36,087 nt of DNA, from positions 1-36,087 of the forward strand of contig JAHHSA010000013.1 in NCBI GenBank assembly GCA_020025475.1, given 5' to 3'. This document shows, one piece after another, positions 8,173 through 15,802 of this stretch. How positions within the stretch are numbered: position 1 is the stretch's first letter; each line of letters opens with the position of its first letter. Below the pieces are notes generated by a model that saw nothing but the letters and a program-made list of their open reading frames with translations, was not told the origin of the DNA and searched no databases. The translations under genes and the position numbers were made by a program. This stretch comes from Oscillibacter sp. (GTDB lineage: Bacteria > Bacillota > Clostridia > Oscillospirales > Oscillospiraceae).

Positions 8173-9291
8173 TTACTTCAGCACACGGACACAGCGGTCG
8201 ATCAGAGTCATGTGAACCTGGTCGCCCTCCACAAACCGCTGGCTCAACTGGGGGTTGTAAACCTCCACAATGATGGGCTGACTGCCCAGCATAACTTCGT
8301 ACTCAACCTTTGCGCCATAGTAGGTCGCACGGGAGATCACACCAGGCAGTGAGCCTTCCTCCGCAGACAGCAGCACAGACTCCGGACGGACGGTCAGGCA
8401 GCAGCTTTCATCCTTTTCCACACCCTCCATTGTTCCCGGAACAGGGACCGAGAAGGTATGTCCGCCGACCTCCACCAGAGCAGCCTCCCCGTCCATTCCC
8501 CGGAAGATGCCGTCGATAAAGTTGGCCTTGCCAATAAAGTTGGCCACAAAGCGGCTGTTGGGCCGTTCATAGATATCCTGAGGAGAGCCTTGCTGACGGA
8601 TGACGCCATCTTTCATGATGACGACCCGGTCGGAGATGGCCATGGCCTCAGACTGGTCATGGGTGACATACAAAGAGGTAATACCCAGCCGTTTCTGAAG
8701 GGCACGCAGCTCATCCCGGGTGCTCTCACGGAGCTTTGCGTCCAGGTTGGACAGCGGTTCATCGAAGAGCAGCACACTGGGCTCGATGACCACGGCACGG
8801 GCCAGAGCCACACGCTGCTGCTGACCACCGGAGAGCTGGTTGGGGAACCGCGCTTCCATGCCGGTGAGCTGCATCATCTCCATGACCTCGTTGGTGCGGC
8901 GGGTGATTTCATCCTGTGGTGCCTTGGCCACCCGCAGGCCGTAAGCGACATTTTCCCAGATATTCAGATGTGGGAACAACGCATAGCTTTGGAACACCAT
9001 GGAGATGCCCCGCTTGTTGGGCGGAATATTGGCCACATCCCGGTCGCCGATCAATACGCTGCCGCTGGTAGGGTACTCAAAGCCGGAGATCATGCGCAGC
9101 GTAGTGGTTTTGCCACAGCCGGAGGGTCCCAGCAAGGTGACCATTTCGCCGTCCTGAATCTCCAGATTGATATGATCAACGGCAACAAAGTCTTTGCCGG
9201 TGTCCGGCTGCTGAAAGATTTTGGTCACATCCTTCAGAATGACGCCGGAGCTCTTTTTGCTGAATGCCGGCTTTTCATGGACAATACTCAT
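8173..9291 (-). CDS. ABC transporter ATP-binding protein (FbpC/PotA type)
   Basis: A 372-residue importer ATPase. The nucleotide-binding domain (about 18-250) has Walker A GPSGCGKT (55-62), Q-loop VFQSYALFPH, signature LSGGQ (153-157), Walker B VLLFDEP (173-179) and switch H211. A C-terminal TOBE regulatory domain (about 285-372) follows, as in PotA/FbpC/MalK relatives. Its ATG overlaps the stop of the permease gene by 4 bases (ATGA at 9288-9291). It powers the fused permease and binding protein encoded upstream. Domain order fits ferric, polyamine, thiamine or 2-aminoethylphosphonate importers; sequence alone does not settle which. Confidence 0.93.
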   Translation of the reverse strand: MSIVHEKPAFSKKSSGVILKDVTKIFQQPDTGKDFVAVDHINLEIQDGEMVTLLGPSGCGKTTTLRMISGFEYPTSGSVLIGDRDVANIPPNKRGISMVFQSYALFPHLNIWENVAYGLRVAKAPQDEITRRTNEVMEMMQLTGMEARFPNQLSGGQQQRVALARAVVIEPSVLLFDEPLSNLDAKLRESTRDELRALQKRLGITSLYVTHDQSEAMAISDRVVIMKDGVIRQQGSPQDIYERPNSRFVANFIGKANFIDGIFRGMDGEAALVEVGGHTFSVPVPGTMEGVEKDESCCLTVRPESVLLSAEEGSLPGVISRATYYGAKVEYEVMLGSQPIIVEVYNPQLSQRFVEGDQVHMTLIDRCVRVLK

Positions 9292-11039
9292 TTCGTTCCC
9301 TCCGCTTTTTTAGACTTTCCAGGCACCCTGGAACGGGGAGCCAGAATCAGGTTGATGACTGCGTTAAAAATGCCGATAAAGACCAGCAGGATTATGACCA
9401 GCATGGTGACGAAGGCAGCCGCCTGGCTGTACTTTGCCTGGTCGAACAGCGTGTAAATCTTGCTGGTGACCAGGTTCCACCGGGCAGACACCAGAAAGAT
9501 GACAGCGCTGACGGCGGTGATGGCCTTAACGAACGAATAGACAATACCGGAGAAGAAGGCGTTGCGCAGCATGGGCAGGGTAATGCGGCGGAAGGAATAC
9601 TGGCTGTCCGCGCCCAGGATGGTGGAGGCCTCTTCAATGGAGTTGTCAATTTGCAGCAGCGTAGTGGTACCAGACTCGATGGCCACTGGCATATTGCGGA
9701 ATGTAAAGACGATAATCAGGATGAGAGCGGTGCCAGCCAGGGAGAAGGTACGGCCAAAAAGGTTGATGGAGTTGAAGCCCAGCACATAGCTGATGCCCAG
9801 CACCGTACCGGGCACCGCAAACATCAAAACAGAAGCAACCTCAATAAAACTCTTGCCGTAGTAGTTGCGCTTGGCGGTGAGGTAGGCAATCACCATACCC
9901 AGAAGGCCGCCGATGACAGCAGAAATCAGACCCAGCACCATGGAGTTTTTCAGGCTGTCCCAGCCGTAGTTTAATGCCTTGTGGTACTGGTTCAGGGTCA
10001 GGGTGTAATCCCGGCCCCAGGTCTTGACAAAGGAGCCAAAAACCACAGTGCCGTAGAAGAGCAGAATGATAGCTGCCACAATCATGCAAAAAGCGAACAG
10101 CGGCCACTTGATGTGGGGCTCATCCATCATTTTCCGGGCCTGGGTGGGCTTGCCGGTGACGGTGACGAAACTCTTCTTGTTGACCCAGTATTTATTAAGC
10201 AGGAATGCGATGACTGCAGGCAGCAACAGCAGCAGTGCCAAAACAGAACCCTTGCGCAGGTCGTAGCTGCCGGTGATGATCTGATACACCTCCACCGAGA
10301 GTGTGGTAAACTCACCACCGATGGTTGCGGGGTTTGAGAAGTCCTCCAGAGACTGGATGAACACCAGCAGGCAGCCGGAGATGATGCCCGGAAGAGACAA
10401 GGGGAATGTCACGGTCCAGAAAGTGTGCCAGCGGCTGGCACCCATGTTGCAGGCCGCATCTTCCACAGAGGCATCAATGGACTCCAGAATGCCGGAGAGC
10501 GTCAGGTAGGCAATGGGGAAAAAACTCATGACCTGCACCACAATCAGGCTGCCCATACCGTAGACATTGTTTCCGGTAATGCCCAGCAGCGTTTTGGTGA
10601 TCAAGCCCTGCTTTCCGAACAGGAAGATGATCGACAGAGACAGGATGAAGGGCGGGGACAAAATGGGCAGGGTGGCAATCAGCTTCAAAAACTTCTTGCA
10701 GGGCACATTGGTGCGGGTGATCGTGAAGGCAAAGATGTAGCCGATGAAGGTGGCAATCACCGCCACAATCGCGCCCAGCGCCATGGTCCGGCCAAAGGTG
10801 GTCAGATACCGTGGAGTGGTGAAGATGGATTTCAGCGTCTCCAGGGAGAAGCCGCCGTCCTCGCCGGTCAGACTGAACACCAGGACCTTCAGCAGGGGAT
10901 ATGCAACAAAAACCGCGAGCAGCACAATGGAGATGATGATTGAAATCAGCAGCACCGGCTGACGGGCAATCATCTTTGTCTCATTCCACTTTTTCGCGCG
11001 GGCGGAGGATGCTCCGCCTTTTTTCGATGAGACCGCCAT
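9288..11039 (-). CDS. Fused ABC transporter permease (two permease domains, FbpB type)
   Basis: A 583-residue membrane protein carrying two complete BPD permease domains in tandem, about twelve transmembrane segments in all. Two ATPase-contact EAA loops are visible: EDAACNMGASRWHTFWTVTF in the first half and EEASTILGADSQYSFRRITL in the second. Tandem fusion is the rule in FbpB/AfuB and ThiP-like importers. ATG at 11039 is chosen for the strong AGGAGG 7 bases upstream. A longer in-frame extension to 11246 would run through a hairpin and into the binding-protein gene and has no transporter-like sequence. Coupled by a 4-base overlap to the ATPase. Confidence 0.93.
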   Translation of the reverse strand: MAVSSKKGGASSARAKKWNETKMIARQPVLLISIIISIVLLAVFVAYPLLKVLVFSLTGEDGGFSLETLKSIFTTPRYLTTFGRTMALGAIVAVIATFIGYIFAFTITRTNVPCKKFLKLIATLPILSPPFILSLSIIFLFGKQGLITKTLLGITGNNVYGMGSLIVVQVMSFFPIAYLTLSGILESIDASVEDAACNMGASRWHTFWTVTFPLSLPGIISGCLLVFIQSLEDFSNPATIGGEFTTLSVEVYQIITGSYDLRKGSVLALLLLLPAVIAFLLNKYWVNKKSFVTVTGKPTQARKMMDEPHIKWPLFAFCMIVAAIILLFYGTVVFGSFVKTWGRDYTLTLNQYHKALNYGWDSLKNSMVLGLISAVIGGLLGMVIAYLTAKRNYYGKSFIEVASVLMFAVPGTVLGISYVLGFNSINLFGRTFSLAGTALILIIVFTFRNMPVAIESGTTTLLQIDNSIEEASTILGADSQYSFRRITLPMLRNAFFSGIVYSFVKAITAVSAVIFLVSARWNLVTSKIYTLFDQAKYSQAAAFVTMLVIILLVFIGIFNAVINLILAPRSRVPGKSKKAEGTK

Positions 11040-11097
11040 AAGATTTCCTCCTGATAGTTTGTTGGAAGGGACCTCCTCCCCAATCAGAGAGGAAGTT

Positions 11098-11131
11098 TCA
11101 GCCTTCCCCCCTTCACAGGGAGGAAGGCTGA
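11098..11131 (-). repeat. Operon-internal hairpin, possible dispersed intergenic repeat
   Basis: TCAGCCTTCCCCCC (11098-11111) pairs with 11118-11131 with one mismatch around TTCACA. It lies between the binding-protein and permease genes and is preceded by CCTCCTCCCCAATCAGAGAGG. The style (purine/pyrimidine-rich arms, TTCACA loop) resembles the short repeats scattered through gut clostridial genomes. Copy number cannot be checked here. Confidence 0.55.
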
Positions 11132-11173
11132 GTAATGAGTCATGTTTGATTTGGACGGACTCCCGGTGAGGAC

Positions 11174-12244
11174 TTACTCCTTGGGAGCGCTGGCAATCTT
11201 GGCCTCGAACTGTTCGGTGTAATCGCTCTTCACGCTTGCAGCCCAAACAGCGTCATAATCAATGACACTGACCTTGTCCAGTGTGACCAGACCCTCAGCA
11301 GTCTTGGCGGTGGTGTTGGTAGGGACGCGGAAGGAGTCAGTCTCAGCGTAGTGATCCTGACCGGCGGCAGAGCACATCCAGTCAATGAAGCGCTTGGCGT
11401 TCTCCTGTTCCTCAGGCTTGCCGCCCTTGATCAGAGCAGCTGCACCGATCTCGTAGCCAGTGCCGTCCTCAGGGAAGGACAGTGCAATGGGATAGCCCTC
11501 AGCGGTGGGCTGCAGGCCATCGTGAGAGAAGGTCAATGCAATCGCAGCTTCGCCCAGAGCAACTGCATTGGGGGCAGCAGAGCCGGACTTGGTGTACTGC
11601 GCCATGTTGGGATTCAGCTTGCTGAGGTAATCCCACACCTGATCGTCACCCATCAGCTGGACCAGCGTGGCCAGAACGGTGTAAGCGGTGCCGGAGGTGG
11701 CGGGGTGCGCCATGATGATCTCGCCCTTATACTTGGGGTCCAGCAGGTCTTCCCAGCTGGTAGGATACTCGTAACCCTTCTCCTCGAACCAGTCGGTGTT
11801 GCAGGCGAAGGAGATGGCACCCACATAGATGGGGTTCCAGTTGCCGTCGGGATCCAGGTACTTCTCGGGAGTATTGGTCAGCTCGGGAGACTGATAAGGC
11901 TCCAGCAGACCCTTCTCCGCTGCGGCAATGTAGTTATCCGTAGAGCCGCCTACCATCAGTGTGGCCTGTGGATTCTCCTTCTCGACCTCAACACGGGTCA
12001 GCATCTCACCGGCAGAAAGGCGAATGTAATTGATCTTAATACCGGTTTCCTTTTCAAATGCATTGAAATAGTTGATGACCTCGCTCTCGGGGAAGGCGGT
12101 ATAAACGGTCAGTTCCTTGCACGTATTCTCGGGAGCGGCATCATCACCCTCAGGGGCTGGTTCCTTGGGGCCGCCGCATGCGGTCAGAGCCAGTGCCATG
12201 ACTGCGGCCAACATCAGAGAGATCAGACGTTTCGACTTCTTCAT
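11174..12244 (-). CDS. ABC transporter substrate-binding lipoprotein (FbpA/PotD-like)
   Basis: A 356-residue binding protein with signal peptide and lipobox LTAC (Cys 23), followed by a low-complexity acidic linker (about 26-40) and a class II periplasmic-binding fold. Segments ELTVYTAFPESEVINYFNAF, GGSTDNYIAAAEKG and SWEDLLDPKYKG are typical of the ferric/AEP/polyamine binding group. ATG at 12244 has AAGGAG 9 bases upstream; an upstream ATG at 12310 adds a non-signal extension. Where FbpA-type iron binders have a tyrosine pair after the GEAA segment, this protein reads LTFSHDG, so Fe3+ is not the obvious ligand. First gene of the operon with fused permease and ATPase. A promoter is visible at 12301-12329. 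Confidence 0.9.
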   Translation of the reverse strand: MKKSKRLISLMLAAVMALALTACGGPKEPAPEGDDAAPENTCKELTVYTAFPESEVINYFNAFEKETGIKINYIRLSAGEMLTRVEVEKENPQATLMVGGSTDNYIAAAEKGLLEPYQSPELTNTPEKYLDPDGNWNPIYVGAISFACNTDWFEEKGYEYPTSWEDLLDPKYKGEIIMAHPATSGTAYTVLATLVQLMGDDQVWDYLSKLNPNMAQYTKSGSAAPNAVALGEAAIALTFSHDGLQPTAEGYPIALSFPEDGTGYEIGAAALIKGGKPEEQENAKRFIDWMCSAAGQDHYAETDSFRVPTNTTAKTAEGLVTLDKVSVIDYDAVWAASVKSDYTEQFEAKIASAPKE

Positions 12245-12300
12245 TTCACGAATCTCCTTTTCATTTCTGTTGTTTGGCGGGTCTCTAACCCGTTTAGCTA

Positions 12301-12329
12301 ACTTTACCATTGCAAGTGAATAATGTCAA
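12301..12329 (-). promoter_or_regulatory. Sigma-A promoter for the FbpABC-like operon
   Basis: On the minus strand TTGACA (12329-12324), a 17-base spacer and TAAAGT (12306-12301), about 57 bases upstream of the binding-protein ATG. The -35 is perfect and the -10 is weak (4 of 6). Confidence 0.5.
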
Positions 12330-12450
12330 ATTGATTTTATGTATTTTCACAGATGTATCAACAAGTTGTATGGATGCATTCTGGGTGCGCACCCAGATGT
12401 CTTTCCCTAGAAATTCCACCGTTTATACGTCCTTTTTCAAGGGTGTATGC

Positions 12451-12489
12451 AACAAACCGCCTGCTCATTTGATGAACAGACGGTTTGTT
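12451..12489 (-). terminator. Terminator after the PHP gene
   Basis: AACAAACCG.CTG pairs with CAG.CGGTTTGTT with one mismatch and a 13-base loop. It lies 19 bases past the PHP stop and upstream of the next operon's promoter, separating the two units. Confidence 0.65.
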
Positions 12490-12507
12490 TTTGGTAAAAT
12501 TGACGAA

Positions 12508-13206
12508 TCATTCCGCTTCGTTTGCTGGGATAATCAGCTGATAATTGCCGGAACGGAGCAGCTGAGCCAGCTCCATGGAATCCGAGGGCAGAGTCTCTGT
12601 CAGGATGCCGCTGCGTCCCAGCTCCTCCGGCCGGTGGCAGTCGGAACCGGCGGTGCGGATGAATCCATCCCCCACCCGGTTGGCATATTCCAGGGCCAGA
12701 TCATTGTGGTTGTGATGCATATGGCGGGGGGTAGCGTTAAAGACTTCAATGCCGTCCAGCAGCATGGACGCAACAGGCACGCAGGTCTTACGGAAGGGAT
12801 GAGCCTGGATCAGAACGCCCTTGTCCGGCCGCACCATCTGAGAAAAGGCTGCAATGCCCATTTCCATGATCTCATAGGGATGGCACAGCAGCTCCGGACG
12901 GAAGCCGTAGAGGAGGTAGTCATTGTCGTTTTCATGAAATCGCAGTTCCGCACCCAGATAGACCCGGATGCCATAGGGATCACAGGCCTCCTGCATTCTG
13001 TGATAGCCCTCCAGAAACTGCGGCATCACATTGTCCACCGTCCTGGGATCGATACCCAGATAGTTCCAGGTATCCCAATTATAGTGGTCCGTTACCACCA
13101 CGGCATCATAGCCGGCCCTGTGGTAGCCCTCCGCCTGCTCCCGGGCGGTAAGCCAGCTGCATTTACTGACCTCCTTGGTATGGAGATGCATCTCGATTTT
13201 GTACAT
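12508..13206 (-). CDS. PHP-domain metal-dependent phosphoesterase
   Basis: A 232-residue PHP-superfamily hydrolase, a phosphoesterase fold using two or three metals. Ligand residues are in order: H7 and H9 in MHLHT, D40-H41 in VTDH, E87 in GAE, H136 in QAHP, D189 and H191 in GSDCH. ATG at 13206 places MHLHT near the N-terminus as usual, with AAGGGA 10 bases upstream. An in-frame ATG at 13266 would start only about 11 bases from the predicted transcription start and has a weak ribosome site. It is soluble. It lies downstream of the thi promoter region, divergent from tenA, with its own promoter and terminator. Substrate unknown; small phosphate mono- or diesters are typical of the family. Confidence 0.85.
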   Translation of the reverse strand: MYKIEMHLHTKEVSKCSWLTAREQAEGYHRAGYDAVVVTDHYNWDTWNYLGIDPRTVDNVMPQFLEGYHRMQEACDPYGIRVYLGAELRFHENDNDYLLYGFRPELLCHPYEIMEMGIAAFSQMVRPDKGVLIQAHPFRKTCVPVASMLLDGIEVFNATPRHMHHNHNDLALEYANRVGDGFIRTAGSDCHRPEELGRSGILTETLPSDSMELAQLLRSGNYQLIIPANEAE

Positions 13207-13283
13207 ATCCCGTGTGTCCCTTCTGTGTATGTTCTCTGTGCCGGAAAACTCTTTTTGACCAGACATGTCACTTCTAACCGCTT

Positions 13284-13312
13284 ATTATAGTCTTCTTTCC
13301 CAAAAGCCGCAA
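13284..13312 (-). promoter_or_regulatory. Promoter for the PHP gene
   Basis: On the minus strand TTGCGG (13312-13307), 17-base spacer and a perfect TATAAT (13289-13284). This gives a leader of about 70 bases before ATG 13206. Confidence 0.5.
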
Positions 13313-13320
13313 CTATATTC

Positions 13321-13349
13321 TTGACAAACAAATTTTAGCATTTTATAAT
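13321..13349 (+). promoter_or_regulatory. Consensus sigma-A promoter of the thiamin salvage operon
   Basis: TTGACA (13321-13326), exactly 17 bases, TATAAT (13344-13349): a full consensus match. Transcription should start near 13356, at the 5' edge of the TPP riboswitch. Confidence 0.9.
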
Positions 13350-13354
13350 GTGTA

Positions 13355-13442
13355 GCTGCAAGGGAGCTTCGCAGACGAGGCTGAGAGGAGGGAAGAGACC
13401 CTCGACCTTACCTGATTTGGATAATGCCAACGTAGGGACGCT
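13355..13442 (+). promoter_or_regulatory. TPP riboswitch (THI element) aptamer
   Basis: The conserved cores are present in order: GGGAGC on the 5' side, CTGAGA (13381-13386) of the pyrimidine-sensing arm, then ACCTGATTTGGATAATGCCA and CGTAGGGA (13410-13438) of the pyrophosphate-sensing arm, with the stem GAGG/CCTC between them. It binds thiamin pyrophosphate and, with the terminator at 13494-13524, should shut the operon off when TPP is plentiful. Confidence 0.97.
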
Positions 13443-13493
13443 TATAATTCGTATATCTAACTTTCCCAGTTGGGAGAGTAGAATGGCGAGGTG

Positions 13494-13524
13494 GGATGTT
13501 CCTAGGAACATTCCGCTTTTATTT
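13494..13524 (+). terminator. Riboswitch expression-platform terminator
   Basis: GGATGTTCC (13494-13502) pairs with GGAACATTCC (13505-13514), followed by GCTTTTATTTTT. It lies between the TPP aptamer and tenA, so ligand-bound RNA should terminate here. Confidence 0.85.
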
Positions 13525-13564
13525 TTGCCATTTTGTATCCAAAAACACCAAGGAGGACTCATTG

Positions 13565-14236
13565 ATGATGAACGCACCGGTATCCAGTCGGCTTCACGAA
13601 GCGGCCCGTCCCATTTGGGAGCAGTGCCACGCTCACCCCTTCGTCCGGGGATTGGCAGATGGATCTTTGGACCCGGAAAAATTCCGTTTTTTCCTGCTGC
13701 AGGACTATCTGTATCTCTATGACTACGCCAAAGTCTTTGCCTACGGCGTCATCAAAGCCAGAGATCAGGAGCTGATGCGGGTATTTGCTGAAAATGTAGA
13801 CGCCATTCTGGGCGGTGAGATGAACATTCACCGGACCTACATGGCCCGCATGGGCATTTCCGAGGAGCAGGTGTTTTCCGTACAACCCGCTCTTGCAAAC
13901 CTCTCCTACACTCATTATATGCTCTCTGCCGCCGCAGCCGGCAGCACCGCTGATATTGTAGCAGCCATTCTCTCCTGCTCCTGGAGCTATGCCGAGATTG
14001 GCAGCCGGATGGCAAAGGATCGTCCAGAATCCGTGAATCACCCCTTCTACGGAGAGTGGGTCAGCGGCTACGCCGGAGGCGACTACCAGGCCACCAATGA
14101 CGCTCTGATTGCCCTTATGGATCAGCTGGCAGAGGGGTGCAGCGAGGCCGAGTACCGCCGTCTGGAGGAGATCTTTGTCACCTGCAGCCGCTACGAGCTG
14201 GGGTTCTGGGACATGGCCTGGAATCAGGAGCTCTGA
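13565..14236 (+). CDS. tenA: TenA family aminopyrimidine aminohydrolase (thiaminase II)
   Basis: A 223-residue all-helical TenA protein that hydrolyses aminomethyl-pyrimidine breakdown products of thiamin to hydroxymethylpyrimidine (HMP). Expected active-site residues are present: D47 (LLQDYLYLYDYAK), C138 (ILSCSWSYAE) and E211 (SRYELGFWDMAW), matching the Asp/Cys135/Glu205 set of Bacillus TenA. ATG at 13565 has AGGAGG 8 bases upstream; an earlier in-frame ATG at 13496 lies inside the riboswitch terminator and is rejected. It is the first gene of a TPP-riboswitch operon whose next genes encode the ThiZ/X/Y-type importer, so its substrate is probably an imported aminopyrimidine. The stop overlaps no gene; the next ATG begins 2 bases on. 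Confidence 0.96.
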   Translation: MMNAPVSSRLHEAARPIWEQCHAHPFVRGLADGSLDPEKFRFFLLQDYLYLYDYAKVFAYGVIKARDQELMRVFAENVDAILGGEMNIHRTYMARMGISEEQVFSVQPALANLSYTHYMLSAAAAGSTADIVAAILSCSWSYAEIGSRMAKDRPESVNHPFYGEWVSGYAGGDYQATNDALIALMDQLAEGCSEAEYRRLEEIFVTCSRYELGFWDMAWNQEL

Positions 14237-14237
14237 T

Positions 14238-14993
14238 ATGCTGGAATTTCAATCTGTTTCGTACCAATATTCCTCCGAGGATTTTGACATCATTGACCGT
14301 CTGAGCTTCCGGGTATCTCCCGGCTCTTTCCACTGCATCATCGGCATCAGCGGCTGCGGCAAGAGCACCATCTTCCGCATGACCAACGGTCTATTAAGGC
14401 AGAAGGCGGGGGAGATCCTGGTGGGCGGTGAACGCATCCAGGGCCGGAAAAACTACTGCGGCTATATGCCCCAGAAAGATCTGCTCTTTCCCTGGCGAAC
14501 CGTTGGCGGCAATGTGACACTCCCCCTGGAGATTCGGGGCGGTCTGAGCAAAAAAGAACTGCGGAAGCAGGGGGAGACAGCGCTGGCCGACGTCGGCCTT
14601 GCAGGCTGCTTTGACAAGATGCCCGATGAGCTCTCCGGAGGTATGCGCCAGCGGGCTGCTTTTGCCCGCACCATGCTCACCGGCAGCGACCTTCTGCTGC
14701 TGGACGAACCCTTCTCCGCGCTGGACTTCCTGACCCGCATCTCCATGCAGGAGTGGCTGCTGGACCAGTGGCAGCGCCACAACAAGACCATTCTCTTTAT
14801 CACCCATGACGTAGAGGAGGCCCTGTTTCTCTCCTCCAGCGTGCTGGTTGTGGAAAAGACGCCCATCCATGAATTGAAGGAGATTCCCGTTCCCGCCGCC
14901 TTCCCCCGGGACCGCTCCTGTCTGAAAACCCCGGAGATGGTGGAGCTGAAGGAACACCTCATCGACCTTCTGAGAAAGCAGGTGACGCCGTGA
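14238..14993 (+). CDS. thiZ: Thiamin-precursor ABC transporter ATPase (ThiZ/SsuB type)
   Basis: A 251-residue ATPase of the nitrate/sulfonate/thiamin-precursor importer group. Walker A GISGCGKST (36-44), Q-loop YMPQKDLLFPWRTV (77-90; the LLPW-type sequence is characteristic of the SsuB group), signature LSGGM (132-136), Walker B LLLLDEP (152-158) and H190 are all intact. ATG at 14238 has AGGAG 7 bases upstream and starts 2 bases after the tenA stop. The stop TGA overlaps the next gene's GTG start (GTGA). It powers HMP or formylaminopyrimidine uptake, judged from the TPP riboswitch and TenA. The gene name is by role, from the Bacillus halodurans ThiXYZ system. Confidence 0.9.
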   Translation: MLEFQSVSYQYSSEDFDIIDRLSFRVSPGSFHCIIGISGCGKSTIFRMTNGLLRQKAGEILVGGERIQGRKNYCGYMPQKDLLFPWRTVGGNVTLPLEIRGGLSKKELRKQGETALADVGLAGCFDKMPDELSGGMRQRAAFARTMLTGSDLLLLDEPFSALDFLTRISMQEWLLDQWQRHNKTILFITHDVEEALFLSSSVLVVEKTPIHELKEIPVPAAFPRDRSCLKTPEMVELKEHLIDLLRKQVTP

Positions 14994-15754
14994 AGAACCT
15001 GAGAACGAGCTGTAAGGCCAACCTGCCCGCTGGGATCTTCTCCTTTGCGCTGCTGCTGTGCTGGCAGCTGGGTGCCATGAAGATGAACAAGGCCTTTATT
15101 CTCCCCTCTCCCACCCAGATTTTGCAAAAGCTGTGGGAGCTGCGGGAACCGCTGCTGACGGTGCATCTGCCCACCACCATGCTCATCACCGGCATCGGTC
15201 TGGTGATCTCGCTGGTGTTGGGTCTTGCGCTGGCCGTGGTCATGGATGCCAATGATCTGGTGCGCAAAATGCTCTACCCGGTCGTTGTGGTGTCCCAGAC
15301 CATTCCCACCACCGCCATAGCCCCTCTGTTTGTGCTGTGGTTCGGCTACAGCATCTGGAGCAAGGTGCTGGTAACGGTGCTCATCACCTTTTTCCCCATC
15401 ACCATCACGGTGTATGACGGACTCCGCTCCTCCAAGACGGAGATGGAGGAGCTGCTGCAAACCTATGGTGCCAGGAAACGTGACATCTTCATGAAGATCA
15501 AGGTTCCCTGTGCCCTCCCATACTTCTTCTCCGCCATCAAAATGGCAGTACCCATCAGCATCATCGGCGCAGCCATTGGAGAATGGCTGGGTGCAAAGAG
15601 CGGCCTGGGCTATTTCTCCAAACGCATGATGACGCAGCTGGACGGTGCCGGTGTCTTTGCCCCCATTGTTCTGCTGTCCGCAGTGGCCATTCTGGCCGTC
15701 GGCATCGTGTCCCTGCTGGAAAAGCGATTCGTCCGCTGGAGAGGCGAATCCTGA
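14990..15754 (+). CDS. thiX: Thiamin-precursor ABC transporter permease (ThiX/SsuC type)
   Basis: A 254-residue permease with about six transmembrane segments. Its ATPase-contact loop reads ELLQTYGARKRDIFMKIKVP, and the GEWLGAKSGLGY motif near residue 197 is standard in SsuC/ThiX relatives. It starts with GTG at 14990 overlapping the ATPase stop, so it is translationally coupled. Stop TGA at 15752-15754. It forms the membrane channel for the pyrimidine importer with its ATPase and binding protein neighbours. Confidence 0.9.
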   Translation: MKNLRTSCKANLPAGIFSFALLLCWQLGAMKMNKAFILPSPTQILQKLWELREPLLTVHLPTTMLITGIGLVISLVLGLALAVVMDANDLVRKMLYPVVVVSQTIPTTAIAPLFVLWFGYSIWSKVLVTVLITFFPITITVYDGLRSSKTEMEELLQTYGARKRDIFMKIKVPCALPYFFSAIKMAVPISIIGAAIGEWLGAKSGLGYFSKRMMTQLDGAGVFAPIVLLSAVAILAVGIVSLLEKRFVRWRGES

Positions 15755-15802
15755 ATGAGAATTACAAACCGATTATTCAAGAATCAGAAAGGAATTGTAC
15801 CT

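Noticed and set aside
11040..11246. 69-residue N-terminal extension of the fused permease
   Set aside because: It reads through a hairpin into the binding-protein gene; AGGAGG precedes ATG 11039, and the extension has no permease-like sequence.
13496..13564. Upstream in-frame ATG extension of tenA
   Set aside because: It lies inside the riboswitch terminator and lacks a ribosome site; AGGAGG precedes ATG 13565.
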